Below are positions 1 through 11,257 of a DNA stretch of 64,000 nt, piece by piece. A program made the translations under genes and the position numbers. The stretch spans positions 205,262 to 269,261 of the forward strand of contig JAAOMT010000375.1 of assembly GCA_016748015.1 (NCBI GenBank). Direction: 5' to 3'. How positions within the stretch are numbered: the stretch's first letter is position 1; each line of letters starts with the position of its first letter. A model generated the notes under the pieces. The model was not told the origin of the DNA. It searched no databases and saw nothing but the letters and a program-made list of their open reading frames with translations. Source of the stretch: Geosiphon pyriformis (lineage: Eukaryota > Glomeromycota > Glomeromycetes > Archaeosporales > Geosiphonaceae).

Positions 1-807
1 CTTAACCACAATGGGTTTCTTACCACATTTGATGGTTAATTCACAAAGTTTATAATCAAGCAAAGCTTTTGTTTTCTTGAGCCATTCATTGCCAACAATG
101 ATGGTGTATTCCTTGGCTTCAGAAACTTCTATGTCAGTTTTAATGCTGATTCCATTGATGTGGACAGGAACAGCTTTGGCAATACCCAGTCTTTTCTTTT
201 TGTTACTATGTATGTTGGTCATTGGTCTGGTGGAAGGTTCATCAATCTTTCTACCAATTGCTTCCAAGAAGTGTTTGGCAATGACACTAACAGATGATCC
301 ACTGTCCAGAATTAAGTTAATGAAGTATCCAGCCACTTGGGCTTTACAAATCAGAGGAGTAACATTGCTGTTGTCAGCAAGTCCAACTTGGCAAGGGTGC
401 TTGTTGGTTTTTGGTGTTTTCTTCTTTGGTATCAAAGATTTGCGAAGATCCTTTCTGAACTGTGAGTGGGTCATTAACTGGCCAAAGATAATATGTGCTG
501 GGGTTTCCATGAGATCTTTGACAATGCAATAGAGTCCAGATTTTTGTACAATTTCTGGGAGTTCCAACTTTGCAGAATTCTTAAAAACTTTAGCCTTTGG
601 TGGCTCATTGTTATTAGCGGCAAAAGTTGAGGCTTTGTTGGGGTCTAGAACAAAATTAACCTTGGCTTTCTTCTTCTTTCTGGTTGGTTCTAAGGTGTTG
701 ATTGTTAGTTCATCCATGTCATGGTCATTATCAGTTAAGTTAAAAGTGTAAAAAGGGTTTTCTTCTGGTTGGCTTGCACTCTCATCCTTTGGAGATGTGC
801 CTACCAG
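1..807 (-). CDS. 1A protease-pol reading frame (partial, -1 frame)
   Basis: I read this frame as open for 269 codons from the slippery site to the window edge, with no stop. It codes first for a Lys-rich linker, then a retropepsin-like aspartic protease. The catalytic Asp-Ser-Gly sits at 298-306, in the context LILDSGSSVSVIA, about residue 168 from the frameshift. A later IIVGNEWL segment resembles the second half of the fold. The frame is -1 relative to gag and overlaps its end, so a Gag-Pol fusion by ribosomal frameshifting is expected. The same region in 1B and 1C has lost the active-site residues (DSR, NSR), whereas 1A keeps DSG. RT should follow left of the window. Confidence 0.8.
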   Translation of the reverse strand, partial: MVGTSPKDESASQPEENPFYTFNLTDNDHDMDELTINTLEPTRKKKKAKVNFVLDPNKASTFAANNNEPPKAKVFKNSAKLELPEIVQKSGLYCIVKDLMETPAHIIFGQLMTHSQFRKDLRKSLIPKKKTPKTNKHPCQVGLADNSNVTPLICKAQVAGYFINLILDSGSSVSVIAKHFLEAIGRKIDEPSTRPMTNIHSNKKKRLGIAKAVPVHINGISIKTDIEVSEAKEYTIIVGNEWLKKTKALLDYKLCELTIKCGKKPIVVK

Positions 808-2357
808 TTTAAAGGCTGATAAACAGTGGCTTCAACTAGGGGATCCTCTCCAAAGAAATTGATGTTGGCATGATTGGGTCTTTGATTGGAGATATTGTTG
901 TTGTTGTTGGATCTGTTGTTTTGGTTGTCATTGTTTCTGAGAGCTGGAGGAGGCAGTGGAGGATTGTTACAATCTCTTAAATAATGTCCAGTTAATCCAC
1001 AATAATAGCACACAGGTGGGGCATGATTTTGCTGTCTTTGATAGGAAGGTTGCTGGGACTGGTTAAAATGAGATTCATATCTAGGTCTTGGTGGTTGCTG
1101 GTTATTTCTAACTGCTTGTGCCAATAGTTCTAATAACCAGGCAAGGTTAGCTGTAAGTCTATCTATCAATTGTTTATTTGGGTCTTGGGTTTGGGCAGCA
1201 AAAAAAGTAGTGGCCATTTGAGGAGTAGGAGCCATAACAGAAGCAAAAGCAAAAACTGGAAGTGTGAATTCCAAATGCATTCTTTGATTGTCTTCAATTC
1301 TTTGGGCAAGTTCAATGGCCATATTCATGGTGGGATTATCTTTTAAAGCCAAAAGAGGCCAAAGAGCATATGATAAATCAGTTCTCAATTCTTTTGTGAA
1401 GGAGTGGATCTTTTGCTCTTTAGTCCAGTTTCTATCAGAGTCTACATGCTTGATGAGTTTTCTGATTGCTTTGGCATATTTGGTCACAATTTCACCAGAA
1501 TCTTGGGTTCTTTTTTCTAATTCTATATGCCATTTGGATATTAAGATGGGGGTTCTGAATTTGTTTTCAAACTGGGTAGTGAAAGAGATGTTGTTTTCTC
1601 CAATATTTGCTGGGATCCATCTAACAATTTTTTGTTGAGCACCAGCATTGGTTTTTTGTGAAAACCAGGTAGCAGGAGAGCCTTGGAGGTAGCCACCAAC
1701 GATTTGGAACTTGTATTCATCATCATACTGGTTTGCAGTGGCTGCTCTTTTAAAATTGTCCAATTATTCAATTGGATCTTGGGCATCACCTCTGAATAGG
1801 GGCAATGGGGTGTTGTTTCTTTATCCCAAAACAGTTTGTATGCCTTGGAGAGTGGCCAGGATGTTTATTTGCATTGGATCTTAAACCATTAGTTTAGGAG
1901 TTATTGTTTGTATAGAGTGCTCTGATTTACTTAAAAAGAGATCAAAAATAGGGGCTGTTTGGTAGCTTTCTTCTTCTGTTTCAAGAAGAGTTACTGTTGA
2001 TTAATGGGCAGCAATCCAAATGTGGATTTGATGATTCAGATATTCGAAATCAGGAGGCTGTTGTTCAAAGGTTGTAGAATATAAGAGCTGATTGATACTG
2101 TTGTTTCTTTCTTCAAAGTTATCTTCAAAATAAGCTTGATCAAAGTAATAGGTTGTATAAGTTGTGTAGGTTTCAGCTGAATGCTCATTCAGGAACCAGT
2201 TCCAAAAGTCTTGGAATTGTCTGCTGGATTGTTTTTCAATGGGAAAGCAGATCAAGCAGGAGGACAGAGAATTAAGTTCAATGAAATCTAGATCATTTTT
2301 GTTGTGTGCTTCAAAATGTTCTGCTGATTGTTGTGATAGGTATAAATAATTACCCAT
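801..2357 (-). pseudogene. 1A gag (retrotransposon capsid/nucleocapsid), stops in frame
   Basis: One frame runs from ATG at 2357 to TAG at 801-803, 519 codons. It starts MGNYLYLSQQ. A capsid-like middle (residues about 195-370) contains the retrotransposon Gag-type segment ATWFSQKTNAG. A C-terminal zinc knuckle, CYYCGLTGHYLRDC, is a complete C-X2-C-X4-H-X4-C for RNA binding, followed by an Asn-rich tail. Four stops lie in frame, all in the N-terminal third. At the first, copy 1B has Gln (CAA) where 1A has TAA. The last 320 codons (1763-801) are uninterrupted. Family 1 gag is about 510-520 codons in every copy here. Confidence 0.85.
807..813 (-). promoter_or_regulatory. -1 frameshift slippery heptamer TTTAAAC (1A)
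   Basis: On the minus strand the gag codons CCT TTA AAC TGG TAG contain T TTA AAC in the correct X XXY YYZ phase, one codon before the gag stop. The protease frame is the -1 frame. This is a canonical -1 slippery sequence. I have not identified a downstream pseudoknot. Confidence 0.75.
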
Positions 2358-2387
2358 ACAATGAGGGAATAACTGAATTTTGACAAC

Positions 2388-2404
2388 CTCACAGGGAGCA
2401 CTAC
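2388..2404 (-). promoter_or_regulatory. Primer-binding site, 1A
   Basis: Minus-strand sequence just inside the LTR, TAGTGCTCCCTGTGAGG, corresponds to TGGTGCTCCCTGTGAG in copy 1D. TGG at the 5' end fits pairing with a tRNA CCA terminus. 1A has G to A at the second position. Confidence 0.6.
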
Positions 2405-2409
2405 TTTTA

Positions 2410-3090
2410 TGTTACGGGTTGGAGTAACAAGCTAACAAATAGCAAGAGAGAACAGAATTGTATTGTGATGAAAATAATCAAAGGAGATTCAACTTTAAAG
2501 AGCAAATTGAATGAATATGAATTCAATGTGTGAGATCAGTCTCATAAAATATCTCAGTTGCTATTTTTTTCAAAAGGTAACAAGGGAATCTGAAAGTAGA
2601 GGGATAGTCCATACTGTCAACAATTGATTACCACTGGTATAATTCTATGCCTCACATCAGTGCTCTTAGAATTCAATATCAGGTATCAACTTGTGCTTTT
2701 TAGTCATGTTTATTCAAATAATCTTCAAATGCTACAATTTATCCTAAGATGTTCGGATACTTGAAGGTAGGGAAAGAAAAATTAGCGATAAGAGAGTGAT
2801 TAAGATAAAAGTTGTTATTTTTATTTATTTGATTCTTGTCTGAGAGATGATTTTCTATAGCTAAGAGACTCATCATTTATATAGCTATTGAAAGTGGTCA
2901 ACGACCAGGTCAATAACTAGGTCAATAATTAGGTCAATGATCAGGTTAATGATCAGGTCATTGATCAGATCAATGATCAAGTCAATGATCAGATTAACAA
3001 TCACTATCTAAAAATAGAGTGGCTAATTATATGACATCAGTGGCTAATACATGTGATAACTAATAAAAATTATGGGTTTCAATCATAACA
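2410..3090 (-). repeat. 5' LTR of 1A (family 1)
   Basis: A 681-bp LTR. Read on the minus strand it starts TGTTATGATTGAAAC and ends CCCGTAACA. Its U3 holds nine tandem 12-bp units (2896-3003) directly upstream of a TATATAAAT box (about 2875-2883). The same LTR recurs at 6440-7191, 11258-11903, 31226-31858 and 48365-49007. Confidence 0.88.
2896..3003 (-). repeat. Nine tandem 12-bp repeats in U3 (GGTCAATGATCA type)
   Basis: Nine consecutive degenerate 12-mers (plus-strand consensus GGTCAATGATCA, containing palindromic TGATCA) fill the space before the TATA box. Unit number differs between LTRs: 9 here, 11 in 1B, 3 in 1C, 2 in each 1D LTR. Confidence 0.85.
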
Positions 3091-4865
3091 GTATTATACT
3101 TGGTAATGAAAGCAGTTTTTTTTCTGCTTTTTGGATCTATTTCTACTTGCCAAAATTCAACAGTTAAGTTAATGGTTGAAAAGAAAATAACACCATTGAA
3201 TTTATCTAGCATTGCATCAATTTTGGGAAGTAGATACATGTCTTTTATAGTGATGGCATTTAGTTGGTGATAGTTAACACAAAAGCATAGAGTTTCACCT
3301 TTCTTGGATATCATTACAACTAGAAAAGCCTATTCACTCTTGGTTTTTTATATAAATCTAAGATCTTTTATCTGGTTTATCTTTTTTTTAATAAACTTAT
3401 TATTGTGTTGATTGGATTGATAAGACTTCAAATAAATGGAATGAGTTTCTTTTGTGATGATAGTGTATTGTATTACATGAATTCGTCTAGAGATATCATT
3501 TTCTTTTGAAATAACTGGGCTATTTCTAGCCAACAGATTTTCAATGTCCACTTTTTTTTCTTCAAGAGAAGGTTCTTTTTGTTCTACAATTAGTGATTAA
3601 ATTTCAGGTGGTTTATTCTCAAAGGACTTCTGTACTTCTTTTAGTTTTTTTCTGGGTATCAAACTAATTGGCTTCCAATCTTTGTAATAAATTAAGCAGA
3701 ACTTATATTTATTATTAAGAAAATACAAAGATTTATCACACCAGCACTTGACACAAGGATTATGCCACCAATAACTGTATTTTGCTTTCTTGTCAGGTTT
3801 TTTATCAAAGGTTCTTCTGAGGATATCATAGTAGGGCCAGCAGATTAGCTTGCCATTTATTATGATTCCTTCTTTGTCAGTTTTAATATTGTCCAGTGGC
3901 TTGCCATTGCTAGTAAAGATAGTATAGGCAAGTTTAGCAGTTTTTTTTTGTTCTTGGTCTTCTTCTTCATTGCTCTCATCATCATCTGATTCATTTGATT
4001 GTTCTTCTTCTTGGTTCTGCTTAGATACTGAAGGGGTTGTTCAATGATGGCATTTAACCACAATGGATTTCTCACCACATCTGATAATTAGTTTACAGAG
4101 TTTATAATCAAGCAAGGCTTTTGCTTTCTTGAGCCATTCATTGTCAACTATTATGATGTATTCTTTGGCTTCAGATACTTCCATGTCAATTTCAATACTA
4201 ATATTATTGATTTGGATGAGAACAGCTTTGGCTATGTCCAGATTTTTCTTCTTGTTACTATGTATATTGGTCATTGGTCTGGTAGATGGTTCATCAATCT
4301 TTCTGCCAATTGCTTCTAAGAAGTGTTTGGCAATGACACTAACAGATAATCTACTGTCCAAGATCAGATCAATAAAATAACCAGCCACTTGGGCTTTACA
4401 AATAAGAGGGGTAACATTGCTGTTGTTAGTAAGTCCAGCTTGACATAGGCATTTGTTGGTCTTTGGTGTCTTCTTTTTTGGAATCAATGACTTGTAAAAA
4501 TCTTTTCTAAATTGTGGATAGGTCATTAACTGGCCAAAAGTAATATGTGCTGAGATTTCTATAAGATCTTTTACAACAGAATAGGGTCCAGATTTTTGTA
4601 CAATTTCTGGGGTTTCTAACTTTAGAGAATTTTTAAAAACTTTAGCCTTTAATGGCTCATTGTTATCAACAATAGAGATTGAAGCTTTGTTGGGATCTAG
4701 AACAAAATCAACCTTGGCTTTCTTCTATTTTCTTGTTAAATCAGAAGTGTTGATTGCTAGTTTATCCATATCATGGTTATTATTGATTAGATTAAAGACA
4801 TAAAAAAGGTTTTCTTCTGGTTGGCTTGCACTCTTACCCTTTGGAGATGCACCTACCAGTTTAAA
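3091..4865 (-). pseudogene. 1B protease-RT remnant
   Basis: Order on the minus strand: protease (frame 4526-4041), an acidic/Lys-rich linker, a Cys-containing segment (HNPCVKCWCDKSLYF, near 3770), a conserved linker (3551-3348) and the RT N-terminus (3314-3091: LCFCVNYHQLNAI, LLPKIDAMLDKF, FFSTINLTVEFWQVEID). The protease motif is DSR instead of DSG (4350-4358, GGA to AGA), which should inactivate it. Stops replace Trp/Gln, for example HH-stop-TTP after the protease; the same codon is also a stop in 1C and 1D. RT is truncated before its YLDD box. Confidence 0.8.
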
Positions 4866-6387
4866 GGCTGATAAACAGTGGCTTCAACTAAGGAATCCTC
4901 TTCAAAGAAACTGATGTTGACATGATTGAGTTTTTGATTGGGAACATTGTTGTTAATAGTTCTGTTGTTTTAATTGTCATTGTTTCTGGAAGCTGGAGGT
5001 GGTTAAAGAGAATTGTTGCAATCTCTTAAGAAATATCCAGTTAATCCACAGTAGTAACACACAGGTGGGCCATGATTTTGCTGTCTTTGATAAGGAGGCT
5101 GTTAAGGCTGACTAAAATAGAATTCAAATCTGGATCTTTGGAGTTGTTGATTCTTTCTGACTGTTTGAGCTAAAAGTTCCAATAACTGGGTAAGATTAAC
5201 TGTTTATTGAGATCTGGAGTTTGGGCAGCAAAAGAGATAGTAGCCATTTGGGAAGCAGAAGCCATAACAGAAGCAGGAGCAAAAACTAAAAATGTGGATC
5301 CTAAGTGTATTTTTTGATTGTCTTCTATTCTTTGGACAAATTCGATGGCCATATCCATTGTGGGATTGTCTTTCAGTGCCAAGAGGGGCCAAAAAGCATA
5401 GGAAAGATCAGTTCTTAATCCTTTTGTAAAGGAATAAATCTTTTGCTCTTCTGTTCAGTTTTTTCCAAAATCTACTCACTTGATTAATTTTCTGATTGCT
5501 TTGGCATACTCAGTTACAATTTCACCAGGACCTTGAGTTTTTCTCTCTAATTCTATATGCCATTTGGATATTAATATAGGAGTTCTAAATTTCATTTCAA
5601 ACCAGATAGTAAAAAAGGTGTTATTTTTTCCAGCATTTGCTGGTGTCTATCTAATGATTCTTTGCTGAGCATTGGCATTGGTTTTTTGTGAGAACCAAGT
5701 AGCAAGAGAGCCTTGAAGGTAGCCACCAACAATTTGGAACTTGTATTTATTATCATATTGGTTTGTAGTAGCTGCTCTCTCAAAATCATCTAATCATTCA
5801 ATTGGATCTTGTACATCACTTCTGAATAAGAATAATGGGGTGTTGTTTCTTCATTTCAAAGCAGTTTGTATGCCTTGGAGAGCAATCAGAATATTTTGTT
5901 GCATAGAATTATTAGCCATTGGTTCAGGAGTTACTGTTTGAATAGAATGATCTGATTTGCTTAAAAAGAGATCAAAAACAAGGGCAGTTTAATAGCTTTC
6001 TTCTTTTGTTTTAAGTGAAGTCTCAACTAATTGATGGGCAGCAATCTAAAGGTGGATTTAATGATTCAAATATTCGAAATTAGAGGGCTGTTGTTCAAAG
6101 GTTGTTGAGTATAAAAGTTGATTAATGCTGCTGTTTCTTTCTTTAAGGTTGTCTTCAAAATAAGCTTGATCAAAATAATAAGTTGTATAGGCTGTGTAAA
6201 TTTCAGCTGAATGCTCATTCAGGAATTAGTTCCAAAAGTCTTGGAATTGTCTGCTGGCTTGTTCTTTAATGGGGAAGCAAATCAAGCAGAAGGGCAAAGG
6301 ATTGAGTTTAATAAAGTTTAGATCGTTTTTGTTATGTGCTTTAAAATGTTCTTCTGATTGTTGTGGCAGATATAAATAATCACTCAT
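4853..6387 (-). pseudogene. 1B gag
   Basis: Homologous to 1A gag along its length, starting ATG at 6387 (MSDYLYLPQQ). The length is not a multiple of three, so at least one indel is present as well as stops. The slippery heptamer TTTAAAC (4859-4865) survives next to the TAG stop (4853-4855). The zinc-knuckle region lies near 5050-5090. Confidence 0.75.
4859..4865 (-). promoter_or_regulatory. -1 slippery heptamer TTTAAAC (1B)
   Basis: The context CCTTTAAACTGGTAGG is identical to 1A, immediately before the gag stop. Confidence 0.7.
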
Positions 6388-6416
6388 ACAATAGAAAACA
6401 AAATGGAATTTGACAA

Positions 6417-6433
6417 CTTCACAGGAAGCACCA
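6417..6433 (-). promoter_or_regulatory. Primer-binding site, 1B
   Basis: Minus strand TGGTGCTTCCTGTGAAG, six bases inside the LTR end; matches the PBS of 1D and of family 2 with one or two transitions. Confidence 0.65.
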
Positions 6434-6439
6434 CTTTTA

Positions 6440-7191
6440 TGTTATGAATTGGAGTAACAAGCTAATGAATAACAAAGGAGAACAGGATTGTAGAATGATG
6501 AAAGGAATCAAAGGGAATTTAACTTCAAAAAGTGAATTGAATAAGTATGGATTCAATATGCGAAATCAGTCTTATAAAATATCTTAGTTGCTGTACTTTT
6601 CAAAAGATAATTAGAGAATTTGAAAATGAAAGAATAGTTTATACTGTCAACAAATGATCACATACTGGTATAATTCTATGCCTCACATTGGTGCTCTTAG
6701 AATTCAATATCAGATATCAGATGTACTTTTCAGTTATGTTTTATTTAATAATTTTCAAATGCTGCAATTATACATTTCAGGAAAAGGATAAAAAATAACC
6801 AACAAGTGATCTTTTATCTTAAGATGTTCAGATACTTGAAGGTAGAGAAAGGAAAATTAGTAATAAGAGAATAATTGAGATGAAAGTTGTTATTTTATTT
6901 ATTTTTTTTCTTTGATTTCTACATACTTTTCTACAGTTAAGAGATCTATCACTTATATAGCTATCAAAAGTGATCAATGATCAGGTCAATAACTAGATTA
7001 ATGATCAGGTCAATAATCAGGTTATTAATCAGATTAATAATTAGGTCAATGATTAGGTCAATAATCAGGTCAATGGTCAGGTCAATAATTAGGTCAATGA
7101 TCACTTTCTAAAAATAAAGTGGCTAATTTATATAACATCAATGGCTAATACATGTGATAATTAATAAGAAGTGTAGGTTTCAATTATAACA
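6440..7191 (-). repeat. 5' LTR of 1B (family 1)
   Basis: A 752-bp LTR, the longest of the family. It holds eleven 12-bp U3 repeats (6972-7103) next to the TATA box; the expansion accounts for part of the extra length. The outer end, TGTTATAATTG on the minus strand, is directly joined to 1C RNase H. Confidence 0.85.
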
Positions 7192-8420
7192 CTACTAAGA
7201 ATTTTACACCAAGAAAATATTGAATACAATAACTAATAATCCAAACTACTGCTAAGTATTTTTGTTTAGTAATTGAATAGTTTTTTTTTGCTGATATGAA
7301 AGTTTTACTGGCATATGTTATAACATGTTTTCTGTCATTTTTATTTTTCTGTAAGAAAACAGCACCAAGTTTATAACCAGATATATTAGTGTACAAAATA
7401 AAAGATTGGTTTAATAACAGGTTTTTTCTTTAGAGTTTCAAAAGCTTTTTGTTGATAAGTGCCCTAGTAATAATTGACATTTTTCTTAAGTAGCTGATTG
7501 AGAGAAAAAATGATTTTGGAAAAATTTTTGATAAATTTGTGATAGTAAGAAGCCAAACCAAGGAAAGAGTGTAGTTTAGGAATATTCATTGGTTGTTTAA
7601 TGTTCTGAACTTTTTTAATTTTAGCTGGATTAAAAAAAATTCTATTTTTTGTAATAAAATAACTAAGGAACTGGGTAGATTGTTTAAAAAAAGATTTGAT
7701 TGGGTTTATCTTGAGACCAGCATTTTTAAGGAAATCAAAAATTTTTTGCAAGTATTTAAGATGTTTATCTCAGATTTTTGAGTATACTATTATGTTATCT
7801 AAGTAAACCAGAATAAAGTTTTCTTTTACTAATTCAAACACTTTGTTTATTAGGTGTTAAAAAGTGGGAGGAGTATTAGTAAGACCAAAAAGCATAACTG
7901 TAAATTTATAAGTGCCATACTTAGTAATAAAGGCAGTTTTTTTCTGCTTTCTGGATCTATCTCTACTTGCCAAAATTTAGCAATTAAGTTAATAGTTGAA
8001 AAAAAAGCAGCACCATTGAATTTGTCTAGTATTGCATCAATTTTGAGAAGTAAATATATGTCTCTTATAGTAATAGCATTTAATTTACAATAGTCAATAC
8101 AGAAGCATAGGGTTCTATCTTTTTTGAATACTACTACAACTAAAAAAGCCCATTTACTTTTGGATTTTTGTATGAATCCAAAATTTTTCATTTGGGTTAT
8201 CTCTTTCTTGATAAATTTATTATTGTGCCAATTAGATTGATAAAGCTTTAAATGAATGAGACGAGTTTCTCTAATAGTAATGGTGTGTTGTATTATATGA
8301 ATTCATTTAGGGGTATTATTTTCTTTTGAGATAACTGGATTATTTCTAGCCAACAGATTTTCAATGTCTACTTTTTTTTCTTTAGAAGAGGGTTCTTTTT
8401 GTTTTACTGCAAATGATTAA
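7192..8420 (-). pseudogene. 1C RT and RNase H remnant
   Basis: RNase H begins after RT: YTNISGYKLGAVFLQKN (7396-7340) followed by an AKKNYSITKQKYLAVVW segment, then truncation at 7192. The RT thumb/connection is at 7751-7464 (IKPMNIPKLHSFLGLASYYH-like) and the RT fingers/palm at 8191-7850. The catalytic box at 7794-7805 reads YLDN where YLDD is expected (GAT/GAC to AAC). Several stops and at least one frame change separate the pieces. Confidence 0.78.
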
Positions 8421-9682
8421 ATCTTAGGTGGTTTATTTTTAAAGAACTTCTGTATTTTTTTCATTTCTTTTCTGAGTATCAAATTAATTGGCTCCTAATC
8501 TTTGTAATAAATTAGACAGGACTTGTATTTATTTTTAGGAGAATACAAAGATTTATTACATCAGCACCTGGCACAAAGACTATGTTATCAATAACTGTAT
8601 TTGGCTTTCTTGCCAGGTTTTCTATCAAAGATTTTTCTAAAGATATTATAGTAAGATCAGCAGATTAGCTTGCCATTTACAATAATTTTTTCTCTGTTAG
8701 CTTTAATATTATCTAGTGGCTTGCTATTGTTGGTAAAAATAATATAGATGAGTTCAGCAGTTTTTTCTGGTTTTTTTTGATTTTCTTTTTCATTACTCTT
8801 ATTATCATCTGATTTATCTGATTGTTTTTTTTCTTGGTTTTGCTTGGATACTAGAAAGATTGTCTAATGATAATACTTAACCACAATGGACTTCTCACTA
8901 TATTTAATAGTTAGTTCATAAAGTTTATAGTCAAGTAATGTTTTGGCTTTCTTGAGCCATTTATTGCCAACAATGATGGTATACTCTTTTGCTTTAGATA
9001 CTTCTATGTTAGTTTCAATGCTGATGCTATTAATGTAAACAGAAACAGCTTTGGCTATGTCCAGGCTTTTTTTTTTGTCATTATTTACATTGGTTATAGA
9101 TTAGATAAAAGGTTCATCAATCTTTCTTCTAATGGCTTTCAAAAAATGTTTGGCAATTACACTAACAGATAATCTACTGTTTAGGATCAAGTTAATAAAA
9201 TAACCAGCCACTTGGGCTTTGCAAATGAGGGGGGTAACATTGCTGTTATCAGCAAATTCAGCTTGGTGAGAGTGCTTGTTGGTCTTTGGTGTTTTTTTTT
9301 TTAGAATCAATGATTTGCAAAATTTTTTTCTAAACTGTGAATGAATTATTAATTAGCCAAATATAATGTGTGCTGGAATTTTCATGAAATCTTTAATAAT
9401 GGAATAGGAACCAAATTTTTGTACTATTTTTGGAAGTTCCAACTTTGGAGAATTTTTAAAAACTTTAATTTTTGGTGGCTTATTGTTATCAGCAGTTAAT
9501 GTAAATAGTTTGTTTGGATTCAGAATAAAATCAACTTAGCTTTTTTTTTTTGTTAATTCAGAGGTGTTGATTGTTAGTTCATCTATGTTATGGTTATTAT
9601 CAATTAAGTTAAAAGCATAAAAAAAGTTTTTTTTTGGTTGGCTTGTACTCTTACTCTTTAGAGGTGTGCCTATTAGTTTAAA
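8421..9682 (-). pseudogene. 1C protease and linker remnant
   Basis: Homologous to the protease of 1A. The active-site triplet at 9173-9181 reads NSR instead of DSG, so both the catalytic Asp and the Gly are lost by G to A changes. Stops and frame breaks lie between the pieces. It overlaps the gag end at the slippery site 9676-9682. Confidence 0.75.
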
Positions 9683-11205
9683 GATTAATAAACAGTGGCT
9701 TCAACTAAAAAATCCTCTTCAAAAAAATTGATGTTGGCATAATTGGGTCTTTAATTGGGGACATTGTTGTTGTTGGTTCTATTGTTTTGGTTATCATTAT
9801 TTCTAAGAGCTAAAAAAAACAAAGGAGAATTGTTGTAATCTCTGAAGAAATATCCAGTTAATCCACAGTAATAACACACAAATAAGCCACAATTTTGTTG
9901 TCTTTAATAAAGGGGTTGCTAAAGCTAATTAAAACAGAATTCAAATCTGAGTTTTTGAAATTGTTAATTTTTTCTAACTGCTTGAACTAAGAGCTCTAAT
10001 AACCAGACAAGATTGGCTGTAAGTTTATCTATTAATTGTTCATTGGGATTTAAAGTCTGAACAGTAAAAAAAGTAACAGTCATTTGAGAAGCAGGAGCAA
10101 AAATTAGTAATGTAAATCCCAAGTGCATTTTTTGGTTGTTTTCAATTCATTGAGCAAGTTCAATAGCCATGTCTATTGTAAAATTATTTTTCAGGGCCAG
10201 AAGAAACCAAAGAGCATATAAGAAATCAGTTTTCAATCCTTTTATAAAGAAATAAATTTTTTGTTCTTCTGCCCAGTTTTTTTCAGAGTTTATCCACTTA
10301 ATTAACTTTCTGATTGTTTTGGCATATTTGGTTACAATTTTACCAAGATCTTGGATTCTTCTTTTTAATTCCATGCACTATTTGGATATCAAGATAAGAA
10401 TTCTAAATTTTATTTCAAACTGGGTAATAAAAGAGATATTGTCTTTTCTAATATTTGTTGGTATCCATCTAATAATTCTTTGCTGAGCATTGGCATTGGT
10501 TTCTTATAAGAACCAAATAACAGAAGAGCCTTGAAGGTAGTCACCAACAATTTGAAACTTGTATTCATTATCATATTGGTTGGCTGTAGTAGTTCTTTCA
10601 AAGTCATCCAACTATTTAATTAGATCTTATGTATCACTTCTGAATAGTGATAATAGAGTATTGTTTTTTCACCTTAAAGCAGTTTGTATGTCTTGGAAAG
10701 CAACTAAAATGTTTTATTATATAGGATTATTAGCTATTGGTTCAGAAGTAGCTGTTTGTGTGAAGTATTTTAATTCACTTGAGAAGAGATCAAAAACAAA
10801 AGCAGTTTGATAACTTTTTTTTTATGTTTCAAAGGGAGTTTCAGCTAACTGATGGGCAGCAATCCAGATGTGAATTTAATGATTCAAATATTCGAAATCA
10901 GGGGGCTGTTGTTCAAAGGTTGTGAAATATAAAAGCTAATTGATGCTGTTGTTTTTTTCTTTAAAGTTGTCTTCAAAATAAGCTTGATCAAAGTAATAGG
11001 TTATATAGACTGTGTAAAATTCAGCTATATGCTTATTCAGAAACTAGTTCCAAAAGTCTTGGAATTGTTTATTAGATTGTTTTTTAATGGAGAAGCAAAT
11101 CAAGCAGGAGAGCAAAGAATTGAGTTCAATAAAGTTTAGATTGTTTTTGTTGTATGCTTCAAAGTGTTCTTCTGATTGTTGTGGCAGATATGAATAATCA
11201 TCCAT
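9670..11205 (-). pseudogene. 1C gag
   Basis: 512 codons in length from ATG at 11205 to TAG at 9670-9672, with many stops, including Gln and Trp codons converted to TAA just before the end. TTTAAAC at 9676-9682 is still intact. Readable pieces are 10607-10410 and 10374-10147 (NWAEEQKIYFFIKGLKTD), which align with the capsid region of 1A. Confidence 0.72.
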
Positions 11206-11257
11206 ATAATAAAAAACAAAGTGGATTTTGACAACCTTACAGGGAGCACTACTTTTA

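Larger units (their letters stand above)
1..3090 (-). mobile_element. Family 1 Ty3/gypsy-type retrotransposon, copy 1A (5' part)
   Basis: This is the 5' part of an LTR retrotransposon read on the minus strand: LTR (2410-3090), primer-binding site, gag (2357-801), then protease-pol running off the left edge. The LTR ends are TGTTA...TAACA. Its outer LTR end at 3090 abuts the middle of an RT reading frame belonging to copy 1B, so 1A most likely inserted into 1B. RT, RNase H, integrase and the 3' LTR would lie left of the window. The protease frame is open to base 1, so 1A is one of the least damaged copies here, although its gag has four in-frame stops. Confidence 0.85.
3091..7191 (-). mobile_element. 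Family 1 retrotransposon, copy 1B (5' part, cut in RT)
   Basis: A minus-strand element with 5' LTR 6440-7191, PBS 6417-6433, gag 6387-4853 and protease-linker-RT down to 3091, where it stops abruptly in the RT palm at the boundary with the 1A LTR. Its own LTR end (7191) abuts an RNase H fragment of copy 1C. The simplest reading is that 1A inserted into 1B and 1B into 1C. The missing 3' half should lie left of the window beyond 1A. Confidence 0.82.

Noticed and set aside
77-532. 151-codon plus-strand ORF at the left edge
   Set aside because: Antisense to the 1A protease; the minus frame has the DSG active site and homologues in all family 1 copies.
2896-3003. Regularly spaced short repeats resembling a CRISPR array
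   Set aside because: Units are contiguous 12-mers with no unique spacers, inside a eukaryotic LTR promoter.
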